In this document: positions 16,222 to 24,324 of the stretch, piece by piece
Layout of the letters: each line of letters begins with the position of its first letter
Position numbering within the stretch: position 1 is the stretch's first letter
Translations under genes and position numbers: made by a program
NCBI RefSeq assembly: GCF_003674065.1
Contig: NZ_RDBE01000010.1
Location: 999,990 to 1,036,910 of the forward strand
Length of the DNA: 36,921 nt
DNA from: Nocardioides mangrovicus
GTDB taxonomy: Bacteria > Actinomycetota > Actinomycetes > Propionibacteriales > Nocardioidaceae
Direction of reading: 5' to 3'
Notes under the pieces: model-generated
Databases searched by the model: none
What the model saw: the letters and a program-made list of their open reading frames with translations, nothing else
What the model was told of the DNA's origin: nothing

Positions 16222-16226
16222 CCGCG

Positions 16227-16317
16227 CTGGCTGGTCGCCCGCGACCGTCGAAACCCGCGCCTGCGGTGAGGCCGCTGGTTGAGGAGCTCGTCCGCGACCG
16301 TCTCGAAACCCGCGCCT
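16227..16317. repeat. Two copies of a palindrome-like intergenic repeat
   Basis: The segment CGCGACCGTC(TC)GAAACCCGCGCCT occurs at 16240-16262 (without the TC) and 16293-16317 (with it). The second copy is preceded by GGTTGAGGAGCTCG, so GGTT...GAAACC form the ends of an inverted repeat. This resembles the GGTTGAG...CTCGAAACC palindromes common between genes in Nocardioides-like genomes. Confidence 0.6.
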
Positions 16318-16335
16318 CCTCCTTGCCGAACCGAC

Positions 16336-16357
16336 GATTCTTGCCGGCCAGAGAATC
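16336..16357. repeat. Inverted repeat upstream of the HNH gene
   Basis: GATTCT at 16336-16341 and AGAATC at 16352-16357 are perfect inverted arms around 10 bases. It lies in a patch that is more AT-rich than its surroundings, about 80 bases before the HNH start, and may be part of its control region. Confidence 0.4.
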
Positions 16358-16435
16358 TCAGAAAGAACCGGCCTCGACGCCCAGAACCCTTACCACGCTG
16401 AGAAAACTGTCGGTGGGCACGGCTTGAGTAGAGCC

Positions 16436-17671
16436 ATGACCAGCCCACTGTTGACCCTGCTCCGCACGGTCGACACCGCCCTCGACGAGCACGCCGACAC
16501 AGCCGTGTTCGGGCTGGACGACGCCGAGCTCACCGAGGCCCGCGAGCTGGTCCACCGCATCGGCAACCGCATCGACGAGACCGAGCTCCGGCTCGCTCAC
16601 CAGACCGCCACCCGCGACCGCGACGCCAAGACCGCCTGGGTCCGCGCCACCCGCCAGACTCCCCGAGCCTGCGGTGCCCGCCTCACCCTGGCCGCCGCCC
16701 TCGACACCCGTGAACCGCTGCGCACCGCGATGGCCCACGGACACCTCTCCGAGCCCCAGGCCAAGGTCGTCGTCGCCACCCTCGACCAGCTCCCCTCCGA
16801 TCTCCCGGCCGAGCTGCACTCCCAGGCCGAGGCACACCTGATCGACCTGTGCGCCGACCACGACCCCGACCAGCTGCGCCGCCTGGGCCGTCACCTGCTC
16901 CGCGTCGTCGCTCCCGACCGCGCGGAAGCCCCTGAGGCAGCCGCCGTCGACGCCGAGTACCGCCGCGCCATCGAGCGCCGCCGCCTCGAGCTCTGGGACC
17001 GCGGCGACGGCACCTACGCCATCAAGGGCGTCCTGACGGCACCCCACGGCCACCTCCTCGACAAGCTGCTCACCGCCTGGGCCGCGCCGAAGCACCAGCG
17101 CGCCACCCACACCGGCGCTGACGCCACCGACGGCCTTGGTGAGCGGCTCGACGCACCCCAGCGTCGGGCGGCGGTGTTCTGCGAGCTCCTCGAACGCCTA
17201 CCCGCCGGGCAGATGCCCCACGCCGGTGGCGTCTCCGCCCGGGTCGTGGTCGACCTCAGCCTCGACGACCTCACCGCCCGCCTCACCGAAGCCGGCGTCG
17301 CGACCCTCGACGGCACCGTCGACCTCCCGGCCCGGGAGGCCCGCCGCATGGCCTGCGAGGCCGGCATCCTCCCCGTCGTGCTGGGCGGCAAGTCCGAAGT
17401 CCTCGACCTCGGCCGAGACCGACGTCTCCACAACGGTCCCCAGCGCACCGGCATCCACCGCCGCGACAAGACCTGCCGCGCCCAGGACTGCGACTGGCCC
17501 GCGTGGCGCGGCCACGTCCACCACCCCCGACCCTGGTCCCGCGGCGGCCACACCGACATGACCGACATGACCGGCATGAGCCTGTGCCCCCACCACCACG
17601 CCCGAGCCCACGACCCCACGTACGAGATGCGCACCGGAAAGCACGGGAAGGTCATCTTCAGCAGGAGGTGA
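16436..17671 (+). CDS. DUF222 domain / HNH endonuclease-like protein
   Basis: 411 residues. The N-terminal ~300 residues fit the DUF222 domain (about 1-300, with HGHLSEPQAKVVVATLDQLP), and the C-terminus is an HNH finger (CRAQDCDWPAWRGHVHHPRPWSRGG ... LCPHHHARAH). These proteins come in many diverged copies in actinobacteria; some are linked to mobile 13E12-type repeats, and their real function is not known. The HH of the finger and the later C and HH are present. Between them, where HNH proteins normally have an Asn, there is TDMTDMTGM (373-381), two residues longer than usual and lacking Asn. Nuclease activity is therefore doubtful. The start ATG at 16436 has only a weak ribosome site. Confidence 0.85.
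   Translation: MTSPLLTLLRTVDTALDEHADTAVFGLDDAELTEARELVHRIGNRIDETELRLAHQTATRDRDAKTAWVRATRQTPRACGARLTLAAALDTREPLRTAMAHGHLSEPQAKVVVATLDQLPSDLPAELHSQAEAHLIDLCADHDPDQLRRLGRHLLRVVAPDRAEAPEAAAVDAEYRRAIERRRLELWDRGDGTYAIKGVLTAPHGHLLDKLLTAWAAPKHQRATHTGADATDGLGERLDAPQRRAAVFCELLERLPAGQMPHAGGVSARVVVDLSLDDLTARLTEAGVATLDGTVDLPAREARRMACEAGILPVVLGGKSEVLDLGRDRRLHNGPQRTGIHRRDKTCRAQDCDWPAWRGHVHHPRPWSRGGHTDMTDMTGMSLCPHHHARAHDPTYEMRTGKHGKVIFSRR
17552..17578 (+). repeat. Three 9-bp tandem repeats inside the HNH finger
   Basis: ACCGACATG at 17552-17560 and 17561-17569 is followed by ACCGGCATG at 17570-17578. They encode TDM-TDM-TGM in the loop that normally holds the HNH Asn. Confidence 0.95.
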
Positions 17672-17722
17672 GTGGCTGTCTCGAGGTGGACGGTGCTGCC
17701 GCCCGCGTGGGCTCACGAATCG

Positions 17723-18436
17723 TCAGGTGGAGGCGCTGTGGCGTCTCCGAGCCTGGATGCCAACCACGACCACCACTACGGCGATGACGAGGAGCGTGGA
17801 GTAGTGGTCGATGCGGTGGACGACGTCCACGGCGGGCTGACCGATGGCGTAGCCCAGGCCGACGACCGGGGCGACCCACAACAGGGTGCCGATCGTGTCG
17901 AGGGCGAGAAAGGTGCGAAGACGCATCCCCGACAAGCCGGCGGCTGCATAGATCAGCAGCGACGGCAGCGGGAGGTAGTAGGCGAGCACGACGGCGACCG
18001 GACCGAACCGCTCGGCCATCCGCTCCAGCCGAGCGGAACGCAGCTCGCGTCTGGCCACGCCTCGCGGGGAAGGGTCGCGGCCCAGGAACAGGTGCAGCGC
18101 GCGGTCGCCCCACCGCCGCCCGGCCCACCAGAACACCCAGTCGAACATCATCGTGCCCGGAACCCCGGCGACCACCGCCCACCACAGCGGAAGCTCGCCC
18201 AGCCGACTGTGGGCCCCGACGGTCACCTCGGCCAAGGTCGACCCGCTGATGATCTGCAGCAGCAGCGGATGAGACCCGATCAGCGCCGGGACGAGCGGCC
18301 AGAGCGCGATCGAGTACGCGAAACACAAGCCGATCAGCAAGGCGATCGCGGTGTCCGCGCGCCCGGCGGACTCACCCCACGGCGTGCTCCCCCGGGGCGG
18401 GCCTTGCGGCATCGGGCCGTCCGTGGCGCGGCTCAT
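17723..18436 (-). CDS. DedA-like (SNARE-associated/VTT) membrane protein
   Basis: 237 residues with about five hydrophobic segments. The layout fits DedA proteins, which act in membrane lipid flipping and proton-dependent homeostasis: an amphipathic entry, FDWVFWWAGRRWGDRALHLF (the YxxGRxxG region), then MAERFGPVAVVLAYYLPLP and AAGLSGMRLRTFLALDTIGTLLW. In most DedA proteins the F/G-rich segment is followed by an R-x-x-P-x-x-R pattern; here it reads AYYLPLPSLL, so those Arg residues are missing. The protein may be a divergent branch. It is convergent with the HNH gene and has no operon partner. A 15-base palindrome sits just upstream of its start. Confidence 0.75.
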   Translation of the reverse strand: MSRATDGPMPQGPPRGSTPWGESAGRADTAIALLIGLCFAYSIALWPLVPALIGSHPLLLQIISGSTLAEVTVGAHSRLGELPLWWAVVAGVPGTMMFDWVFWWAGRRWGDRALHLFLGRDPSPRGVARRELRSARLERMAERFGPVAVVLAYYLPLPSLLIYAAAGLSGMRLRTFLALDTIGTLLWVAPVVGLGYAIGQPAVDVVHRIDHYSTLLVIAVVVVVVGIQARRRHSAST

Positions 18437-18441
18437 CGCGT

Positions 18442-18456
18442 CGAGTGTGGCACTCG
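18442..18456. promoter_or_regulatory. Palindrome just upstream of the DedA-like gene
   Basis: CGAGTG, three bases, CACTCG: perfect 6-bp arms, six bases before the DedA-like start codon at 18436. This could be an operator or a small hairpin covering the ribosome site. Confidence 0.4.
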
Positions 18457-18569
18457 GGTCGTCGTAGCGTGACGCCGTGGAGCCAGCACGATGGGGGGAG
18501 ATGCGCCCGGCCTAGAGAGCCCGGACGTGCGCAGGCGGCGACATGACCGCCGAAGCGAAGAGATCAGCC

Positions 18570-19760
18570 CTACCCCGCCGGCTTGAGGTCGGGCAGGTCG
18601 GCGTAGTCGGGCAGGTCCGGGCCGCCGATGGCGCGCTCGACCAGCGCCATCATGGTGGCCATCTCCTCCTCGCTCGGCGGCTCGGTCGGGGCGGGACCGG
18701 TGACCATCTCGACGTGCATACGTCCGATCGCCTGGTTGTCCTCGACATAGGCACGCATCCGTCGCTCGTATCCCGCGAACCCGGCCGCCGGGTCCCAGTC
18801 AGCCGCGGCCAGCTCCCCGGCCAGGAGGTACGCGCCGACGAGCGCCAGGCCGGTCCCGGCGCCGGACATCGGTGAGGCGCTGAAGGCGGCGTCGCCGTGC
18901 AGGCAGATGCGGCCCTCGGACCAGTGCTCCATCACCACCTGGGCGACCTGGTCGAGGTAGAAGTCGGGGGTGTCGTCGAGGTGGGCGAGGATCCGGTCGG
19001 TCTCCCAGCCGAAGCCCGCCAGCTGCTCGCGGAGGAGGCCCTTCTGCGCCACCACATCGCGGTAGTCGACGTCGAAGCCGGGGCAGGGGAAGGACAGCAT
19101 GGCGATCGCGCGGGCGGGGTCCGGCACGGGTCGCAGCCCGGCGGAGCGGCCCTGGTGGCGGTAGTCGAGCAACCACCGGTCGATCCCGAACTCGTTGGGC
19201 ACCGTGTAGAACGCCAGCACCATGCCCAGGTGGCGGACGAACCGCTCCCGCGGTCCGAACACCATCCCCCGCAGCGCGGAGTGCAGCCCGTCGGCGCCGA
19301 TGACGAGCTCGAACCGTCGGCGCTCGCCGCTGACGAACGTGACGTCGACGCCCTCGTCGTCCTGCGAGAGCTCGGCGATGCGGTCGCCGAAGACGTACTC
19401 GACGTCGCCGCGGGTGTCGTCGTACAGCACCTGGGAGAGGTCGCCGCGCAGCACCTCGATCTCGCTGATGAACCCGTCGCCGCCATCGTCCTCGGCGCTG
19501 TAGGTCTCCAACACCGTGCCGTCCGCGTCCACCGTGTATGCGCCCGCGGTGTCGGTGCAGACCGCGCGCACCTGCGCCTCCAGCCCCATCCGCCGGATCA
19601 CCTCCTTGGCCACCCCGCGCGCGTCGACCGCCTGCCCGCCCGGACGAAGCCCGCGCGTCTGCTCGACCACGGTCACCTCGGCGCCCCGGCGGTGCAGCCA
19701 GTGCGCCAGCGCCGGCCCCGCGATGCTCGCTCCGCTCACCAGGACCCTGATCCGGCTCAT
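18570..19760 (-). CDS. FAD-dependent aromatic-hydroxylase-like monooxygenase
   Basis: 396 residues, group A flavoprotein monooxygenase. The N-terminal GASIAGPALAHWLHRRG binds the FAD ADP part (with GASIAG in place of GxGxxG). VIGADGLHSALR is the DG motif region and LHGDAAFSASPMSGAGTGLAL is the GD motif. Such enzymes use NAD(P)H and O2 to hydroxylate aromatic or polyketide-like compounds; some inactivate antibiotics such as tetracycline or rifampicin. The ATG at 19760 has GAGGGGAAG upstream. The gene follows the MarR-linked MFS gene by 110 bases on the same strand, so it may be read from the same transcript or from its own promoter. The substrate is unknown. Confidence 0.85.
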   Translation of the reverse strand: MSRIRVLVSGASIAGPALAHWLHRRGAEVTVVEQTRGLRPGGQAVDARGVAKEVIRRMGLEAQVRAVCTDTAGAYTVDADGTVLETYSAEDDGGDGFISEIEVLRGDLSQVLYDDTRGDVEYVFGDRIAELSQDDEGVDVTFVSGERRRFELVIGADGLHSALRGMVFGPRERFVRHLGMVLAFYTVPNEFGIDRWLLDYRHQGRSAGLRPVPDPARAIAMLSFPCPGFDVDYRDVVAQKGLLREQLAGFGWETDRILAHLDDTPDFYLDQVAQVVMEHWSEGRICLHGDAAFSASPMSGAGTGLALVGAYLLAGELAAADWDPAAGFAGYERRMRAYVEDNQAIGRMHVEMVTGPAPTEPPSEEEMATMMALVERAIGGPDLPDYADLPDLKPAG

Positions 19761-19870
19761 CTGCTTCCCCTCGCTGTCGTCATCGGCAGCAGGAGAGACC
19801 GCTGGTGGCTCCGATTCTCATCGGTCGGGGCACATCACCAGCTGCGGCTACGTCGAGGCCCGCCCCGACG

Positions 19871-21502
19871 TCAGTCGATCTCCTCGGCGAAGGCGTCGTT
19901 GTGCACCCGGCCGCCGAGCATGAAGGCGGCGATGAGCGCGGCGACGACCGCGGCGATGCCGCAGACGAGGTAGCCGATGCCGTAGGCGTGGGAGAGGGCG
20001 TGGAAGGCGACGTCCTTGATCGGGTTGGGCGGGTTGGGGATCGCGTTCTGGCCCAGCGGGCCGGACTGGAGGGCGCCGGCCACGGGCTCGAGCTTCGGGT
20101 TGCCCTTCGCGGCGGCGAGGAGGCCCTCGTAGGCGGCCTTGAGCTTGGGCGTGGAGTCGAGGGTGGACTGGATCGAGTTCGCGGCGTTGGTCAGGGCGAT
20201 GGCGCCGATGATGGCCGGCCCCAGGGTGAGGCCGAGGTCGCGCAGCATCGACGTGGCGCCGCTGGCCATGCCGGCCTTGTTGGTCGGGACGCTGTTGACC
20301 GCGACCACGGTGATGGAGGTGACCGCGATCTTGAAGCCGGCGCCGATCACCAGCAGGGGCACGGCGACGGCGCCGATGGACAGGTTCGTGGCGGGGATGG
20401 CGGCGAGCACGAGGTCGCCGATGCCGATCAGGCCCATGCCGCCGGCCAGCACCCAGCCGGGGTTGTACTTCTCCAGCATCCGCGAGCTGACCGGGAAGAG
20501 CACGACGCCCATGACGTTGAGGCAGAAGAACCCGATCGAGGTCTTCAGCGGCGTGTACTCCTGGATGGCCGAGAGCCGGATGCTAGTGGTGTACGCCGTG
20601 CCCAGGTAGGCGAACATGCCGATCACGGTGACCACCGCGGAGACGGTGAACATCCGGTTGCTGAAGAGGTCGAGCTGGAGCAGTGGCTTCGACACCCGCC
20701 GCTCGATGGCGACGAAGGCGATCAGGCCGAGCACGGCGACCACGAAGCCGCCGATGACGGTGGCGCTGCCCCAGCCGTCCTCGGCGCCCTGGATGACGGC
20801 GTAGAGCAGGGCGAAGAGGGCGATCGCGATGGTGACCTGGCCCGGCCAGTCCAGGGACCGGCCCTCGGGGGCGGCGGTGTTCTGCGCTCCGAGCAGCGTG
20901 ATGACACCGCTCAGCAGGGCGAGCACGGCCATGGCCAAGAAGGCGTATCGCCAGCTGGCGAACTCGCTGCCCGAGTGGTGGATGCGGGCGAGCACGCCGG
21001 CGATGACCGGCGAGATGAAGCCGGCGCCGGTCAGGGCCGCGGCCCAGATCGAGAGCGCGTGCGCACGGTCCTTGACGGTGTGGGTGCTCGCGGCCAGCAT
21101 CGCCACGGACGTCGGGAAGATCGCCGCCGCGCCGATGCCGGCGATGACCTGGCCGGTGAGCAGGATGGCGACCTTGCCCTCGGGCGTGAAGAAGCCCAGC
21201 AGGCCGCCGACGGTCATCAAGAAGGCGCCGATGGCCAGCAGGTTCTTGCGGCCGAAGAGGTCGCCGACGACGCCGAAGCTGAGCTCGAGCAGCGTCACCG
21301 GGACCAAGAAGGCGTCCGAGACCCACGTCAGCGTGGTCGAGGACAGGTGGAGGTCCTGGTTGATGTAGCCGTTGATGACGGCCGGGATCGAGAGTCCGAT
21401 CTGGGCTACGGCCACCGCGCCGGCCGCGGCGACGAGCGTGCCGGCGTTGAGGTGGGTGCGCGAGCGGGGAGCCTCTGACGTAGGCAGAGTGGTGTCAGTC
21501 AC
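19871..21502 (-). CDS. MFS transporter, DHA2/EmrB-like
   Basis: 543 residues with about 14 membrane segments, the DHA2 layout. The loop 2-3 motif is recognisable as VVGDLFGRKNLLAIG, and motif C as AALTGAGFISPVIAGVLA. The GTG at 21502 begins just inside a predicted promoter and has no ribosome site, so a leaderless mRNA is likely. The gene lies 31 bases after marR, in the classic MarR-efflux pairing. The start of its transcription unit overlaps two palindromes (21504-21538), where MarR probably binds. The substrate is probably a toxic organic acid or aromatic compound tied to the catabolic genes upstream; this is inference. Confidence 0.85.
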   Translation of the reverse strand: MTDTTLPTSEAPRSRTHLNAGTLVAAAGAVAVAQIGLSIPAVINGYINQDLHLSSTTLTWVSDAFLVPVTLLELSFGVVGDLFGRKNLLAIGAFLMTVGGLLGFFTPEGKVAILLTGQVIAGIGAAAIFPTSVAMLAASTHTVKDRAHALSIWAAALTGAGFISPVIAGVLARIHHSGSEFASWRYAFLAMAVLALLSGVITLLGAQNTAAPEGRSLDWPGQVTIAIALFALLYAVIQGAEDGWGSATVIGGFVVAVLGLIAFVAIERRVSKPLLQLDLFSNRMFTVSAVVTVIGMFAYLGTAYTTSIRLSAIQEYTPLKTSIGFFCLNVMGVVLFPVSSRMLEKYNPGWVLAGGMGLIGIGDLVLAAIPATNLSIGAVAVPLLVIGAGFKIAVTSITVVAVNSVPTNKAGMASGATSMLRDLGLTLGPAIIGAIALTNAANSIQSTLDSTPKLKAAYEGLLAAAKGNPKLEPVAGALQSGPLGQNAIPNPPNPIKDVAFHALSHAYGIGYLVCGIAAVVAALIAAFMLGGRVHNDAFAEEID

Positions 21503-21538
21503 ATCAGGAACGTACAGGTTTCCTGACTATCTGTCAGG
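21503..21538 (-). promoter_or_regulatory. Predicted MFS promoter overlapped by MarR-type palindromes
   Basis: On the minus strand CTGACA (21537-21532) and TACGTT (21514-21509) are -35 and -10 boxes with a 17-base spacer. The -10 is 6 bases before the GTG start. TCAGGAA at 21504-21510 and TTCCTGA at 21520-21526 are perfect inverted arms around 9 bases, and CCTGAC-TATCT-GTCAGG at 21522-21538 is a second perfect palindrome. The 11-bp CAGGAAACCTG (minus strand, 21524-21514) lies in the spacer and recurs at the operon promoter (27109-27119). Confidence 0.55.
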
Positions 21539-21962
21539 TCCCCGGTTCCAGTGATTCGCGGCAGCTGCGCATCGACGCCGCCAGGGTGCGCGCTTCGGTC
21601 GCGCTCAGTCCAGCGACCATGCGCAGCTCGAGCGCCTCGACCTTCGGTCGCAACGAGGTCAGCAGGGCACTGCCGGCGTCGGTGAGGGCCAGGACGAGCC
21701 GTCGCCGGTCGTCGGGGTCGCGGTGCCGCTCGACCAGGCCGCGCTCGCGCAGCGTGGTCACCATGTCGGCCATGCTCTGCGCGGTGACGAACGAGCGCCG
21801 TGCCAGGTGCGCCGAGGTCATGTCGGGGTGACGTTCGAGCACCGTCAGCGCGGTGTACTGCAGAGCCGTGAGCCCCGCCGGCCGGACCAGCTCGTCGAGG
21901 CCGGCGCGGATGGCCAGCTCGACCTGCTTGACCAGGTACAGCAGGGTCGGCTCCTGGCTCAC
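21534..21962 (-). CDS. MarR-family transcriptional regulator
   Basis: 142 residues, the normal MarR size. The winged helix-turn-helix is at about 45-110: SAHLARRSFVTAQSMADMVTTLRERGLVERHRDPDDRRRLVLALTDAG, with the DDRR wing motif intact. MarR proteins repress by binding short palindromes and are released by phenolic acids or acyl-CoAs. The GTG start at 21962 overlaps the stop of the upstream amidohydrolase gene (GTGA), so it is made together with the catabolic enzymes. Its likely targets are the palindromes before the MFS gene and at the head of the operon, since these share an 11-bp core. Confidence 0.9.
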   Translation of the reverse strand: MSQEPTLLYLVKQVELAIRAGLDELVRPAGLTALQYTALTVLERHPDMTSAHLARRSFVTAQSMADMVTTLRERGLVERHRDPDDRRRLVLALTDAGSALLTSLRPKVEALELRMVAGLSATEARTLAASMRSCRESLEPGT

Positions 21963-22855
21963 GAGGATGATCCTGCCAGCCCCAGCAACCTCGCCGTGGT
22001 GCGCTTCAAGATCGCCTCGTGGTGCTCCTCGGGCACACCGAGCCCGGCGAAGTCCTCCAGCCAGCGCTCCGGGGTGATGAGCGGGTAGTCGCTGCCGAAG
22101 AGCACCTTGCCGGCCAGCATGCGGCCGGCGGCGTGCACCAGCTCGGGCGGGAAGTACTTCGGCCGCCAGCCGGAGAGGTCGATGTAGACGTTCGCCTTGT
22201 GCGTGGCCATCGAGATGGCCTCGCCCTGCCACGGCACGGAGGGGTGGGCCAGGATCACGGTGAGGCCCGGGAAGTCGGCGGCGACGTCGTCGAGCAGGAT
22301 CGGGTTGGAGTAGCGCAGCTTCAGGCCGCGACCACCCGGGAGCCCGGCGCCGATCCCGTTCTGACCGGTGTGGAAGAGCGCGGGCACACCGAGCTCCTCG
22401 ATGGCACCCCACAGCGGCCGGAAGGCGGGGTCGTCGGGGGCGAACGCCTGCAGGCTGGGGTGGAACTTGAACCCGCGCACGCCGTGGTCGGTGACCAGCC
22501 GCCGCGCCCGGGCCACCGCCTCGGGGCCCTGGTGGGGGTCGACCGAGCCGAAGGGGACGAGCACGTCGGCGTGCTCGGCGGCCTGCTCGGCGATCTCCTC
22601 GCTCGAGAGGGCCGGATGGCCGGTGGCGGTCGTCGCGTCGACGGTGAAGACGACGGCGGCCAGGCCCGCGGACCGGTACCGTTCGGCGAGGTCGGCCACG
22701 GTGGGGGTCCGCTTCTCCGAGCTGCGGAAGTACGCCGCGGAGGCGTCCATCAGCTCCTGGTCGAGCGCGAGGTGGTCGTGCTCGTCGGCCTCGACGTGCA
22801 CGTGGACGTCGATGGCACGGACCGCGTCGACGTCGATGCGGGGCTGGTAGGTCAT
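21959..22855 (-). CDS. Amidohydrolase-2 family metal-dependent hydrolase/decarboxylase
   Basis: 298 residues. The family includes ACMSD, gamma-resorcylate decarboxylase and 4-sulfomuconolactone hydrolase. Metal-binding landmarks are in order: IDVHVHV near residue 15, FKFHPS, ALFHTGQ, ILAHPSVPW and GSDYPLI near the end, which gives the Asp. Members act on aromatic acids or their ring-fission products, as decarboxylases or lactone hydrolases. The ATG at 22855 overlaps the stop of the acyl-CoA synthetase gene (ATGA). The particular substrate cannot be told from sequence, but the operon with two acyl-CoA ligases suggests a carboxylic acid pathway. Confidence 0.85.
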   Translation of the reverse strand: MTYQPRIDVDAVRAIDVHVHVEADEHDHLALDQELMDASAAYFRSSEKRTPTVADLAERYRSAGLAAVVFTVDATTATGHPALSSEEIAEQAAEHADVLVPFGSVDPHQGPEAVARARRLVTDHGVRGFKFHPSLQAFAPDDPAFRPLWGAIEELGVPALFHTGQNGIGAGLPGGRGLKLRYSNPILLDDVAADFPGLTVILAHPSVPWQGEAISMATHKANVYIDLSGWRPKYFPPELVHAAGRMLAGKVLFGSDYPLITPERWLEDFAGLGVPEEHHEAILKRTTARLLGLAGSSS

Positions 22856-24324
22856 CGGTTGAGCTCCCTCTTCAGCAGCTTGCCGGAGGCGTTGTGGGGC
22901 AGCTCGGTCAAGAAGACGACCGAGCGGGGGATCTTGTAGCGGGCCAAGCGCCCGTCGAGGTGCGCCAGCAGCGACTGCTCGTCGAGGCTCTCACCCTCGC
23001 GGACCACCACGAAGGCCCGGCCCACCTCGCCCCACCGCTCGTCGGCGACACCGATCACGGCGCACTCGGCGACGGCCGGGTGGTGGTGGATCGCGGCCTC
23101 GACCTCGGCCGGGTACACGTTCTCGCCACCGGAGATGTACATGTCCTTGACCCGGTCGACGATGCGCAGGTAGCCCTCGTCGTCGAGGGTGGCCAGGTCG
23201 CCGGTGTGCAGCCAGGCCTCGCCGCCGACGTCGCTGAACGCGGCCGCCGTGGCCTCCGGGTTGCGCCAGTAGCCGGGGGTGACGTTGGGCCCCGAGACCA
23301 GCACCTCGCCCGGCTCGCCGACGTCGACGCCCGCGAGGTCGGGCCGGGCGACGCGGACGTCGGTGAAGAAGCAGGCGGTGCCGGCGGTGCCCGCCTTGCG
23401 GACGGTGTCGACCGCGCGCAGCATCGTCGCGCCGGGGGAGCTCTCGGTGAGGCCGTAGCCCTGGATGATGCCGACGCCGCGCTCGGCCCAGGTGCGCAGC
23501 AGCGACTCGGGGATCGGAGCGCCGCCCGAGAGCGCGTGCCGCAGGCCGGAGAGGTCGGCCTCGGCGAAGCCGGGCTGGTTCTGGATGGCCAGGTACATCG
23601 AGGTGACCCCGAAGAGCACCGTGACCCGGCCGTCGTCGATGAGCCGGAGCGCCCGGGCGGGGTCGAAGCGCTCCTCGATCAGGCAGGTGCCGCCCTTGAG
23701 CAGCGTCGGGAACAGCACCTGGTTGAGCGCGGCGGTGTGGAAGAGCGGAGCGGTGACCAGCGAGCGCTCGTCGCTGGCCAGGTCGACGTCGACCAGCAGG
23801 TTGTAGACGTTCCAGGTGATGTTGCCGTGCGTCAGCATCACGCCCTTGGGGCGGCCGCTGGTGCCGGAGGTGTACTGGATCATGAAGAGGTCGTCGAGCT
23901 CGACGACCTCCTCGAGCGCCTCGCCGTCGGCCTCGAGCGCGCTCAGGCCCTCGCCGCGGGCGAACCCGACGACGTCGGGTGCGGTCGCCTCGAACCCCTC
24001 CTCCAGCAACAGCAGCCGGGCTCCGCTGTCCTCGAGCACGTACGCCAGCTCCGGGGCCGCGAGGCGAGTGTTGAGCGGCAAGAACACCGCGCCGAGCCGG
24101 GCGGTGGCGAACATGGCCAGCACCAGCGCCGGTGAGTTCAGGCCCAGGAAGGCCACCCGGTCGCCGCGCCCGACGCCGCGGGCCCGCAGCCCGCGGGCCA
24201 GCCGCAGCGAGCGGTGCTCGAGCTCGGCGTAGGTGGTCTCGCGGTCGTCCTGCACCAGGGCGACGGCGTCCGGGGTCATCCGGGCACGCCGGGCCGGCCA
24301 CGACCCGACGCCGCGGTCGATCAC
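22852..24324 (-). CDS. Acyl-CoA synthetase (AMP-forming)
   Basis: 490 residues. It activates a carboxylic acid to its CoA thioester through an acyl-AMP. Motifs: the P-loop YTSGTSGRPKG at about 150-161, IQGYGLTESSP, WLHTGDLATLDDEGY and the C-terminal catalytic Lys in NASGKLLKREL. The GTG at 24324 is chosen by the GTGA overlap with the dehydrogenase gene stop and because MIDRGVGSWPARRARMTPDAVAL is the usual N-terminus for this family. The many residues upstream in the same frame are spurious. It resembles medium/long-chain and aromatic-acid ligases; the substrate is unknown. Confidence 0.88.
   Translation of the reverse strand: MIDRGVGSWPARRARMTPDAVALVQDDRETTYAELEHRSLRLARGLRARGVGRGDRVAFLGLNSPALVLAMFATARLGAVFLPLNTRLAAPELAYVLEDSGARLLLLEEGFEATAPDVVGFARGEGLSALEADGEALEEVVELDDLFMIQYTSGTSGRPKGVMLTHGNITWNVYNLLVDVDLASDERSLVTAPLFHTAALNQVLFPTLLKGGTCLIEERFDPARALRLIDDGRVTVLFGVTSMYLAIQNQPGFAEADLSGLRHALSGGAPIPESLLRTWAERGVGIIQGYGLTESSPGATMLRAVDTVRKAGTAGTACFFTDVRVARPDLAGVDVGEPGEVLVSGPNVTPGYWRNPEATAAAFSDVGGEAWLHTGDLATLDDEGYLRIVDRVKDMYISGGENVYPAEVEAAIHHHPAVAECAVIGVADERWGEVGRAFVVVREGESLDEQSLLAHLDGRLARYKIPRSVVFLTELPHNASGKLLKRELNR

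Noticed and set aside
16227-16317. CRISPR array
   Set aside because: Only two imperfect units are present, with no regular spacers, and no cas genes lie in the window.
16436-17671. Mobile element or intron endonuclease
   Set aside because: DUF222/HNH proteins are multi-copy chromosomal genes in actinobacteria; no terminal repeats, target duplications or interrupted gene are visible here.
19805-21478. 557-codon plus-strand frame opposite the MFS gene
   Set aside because: It is Gly/Asp/Glu/His-rich antisense shadow with no domain features, while the minus strand encodes a clear 14-helix transporter.
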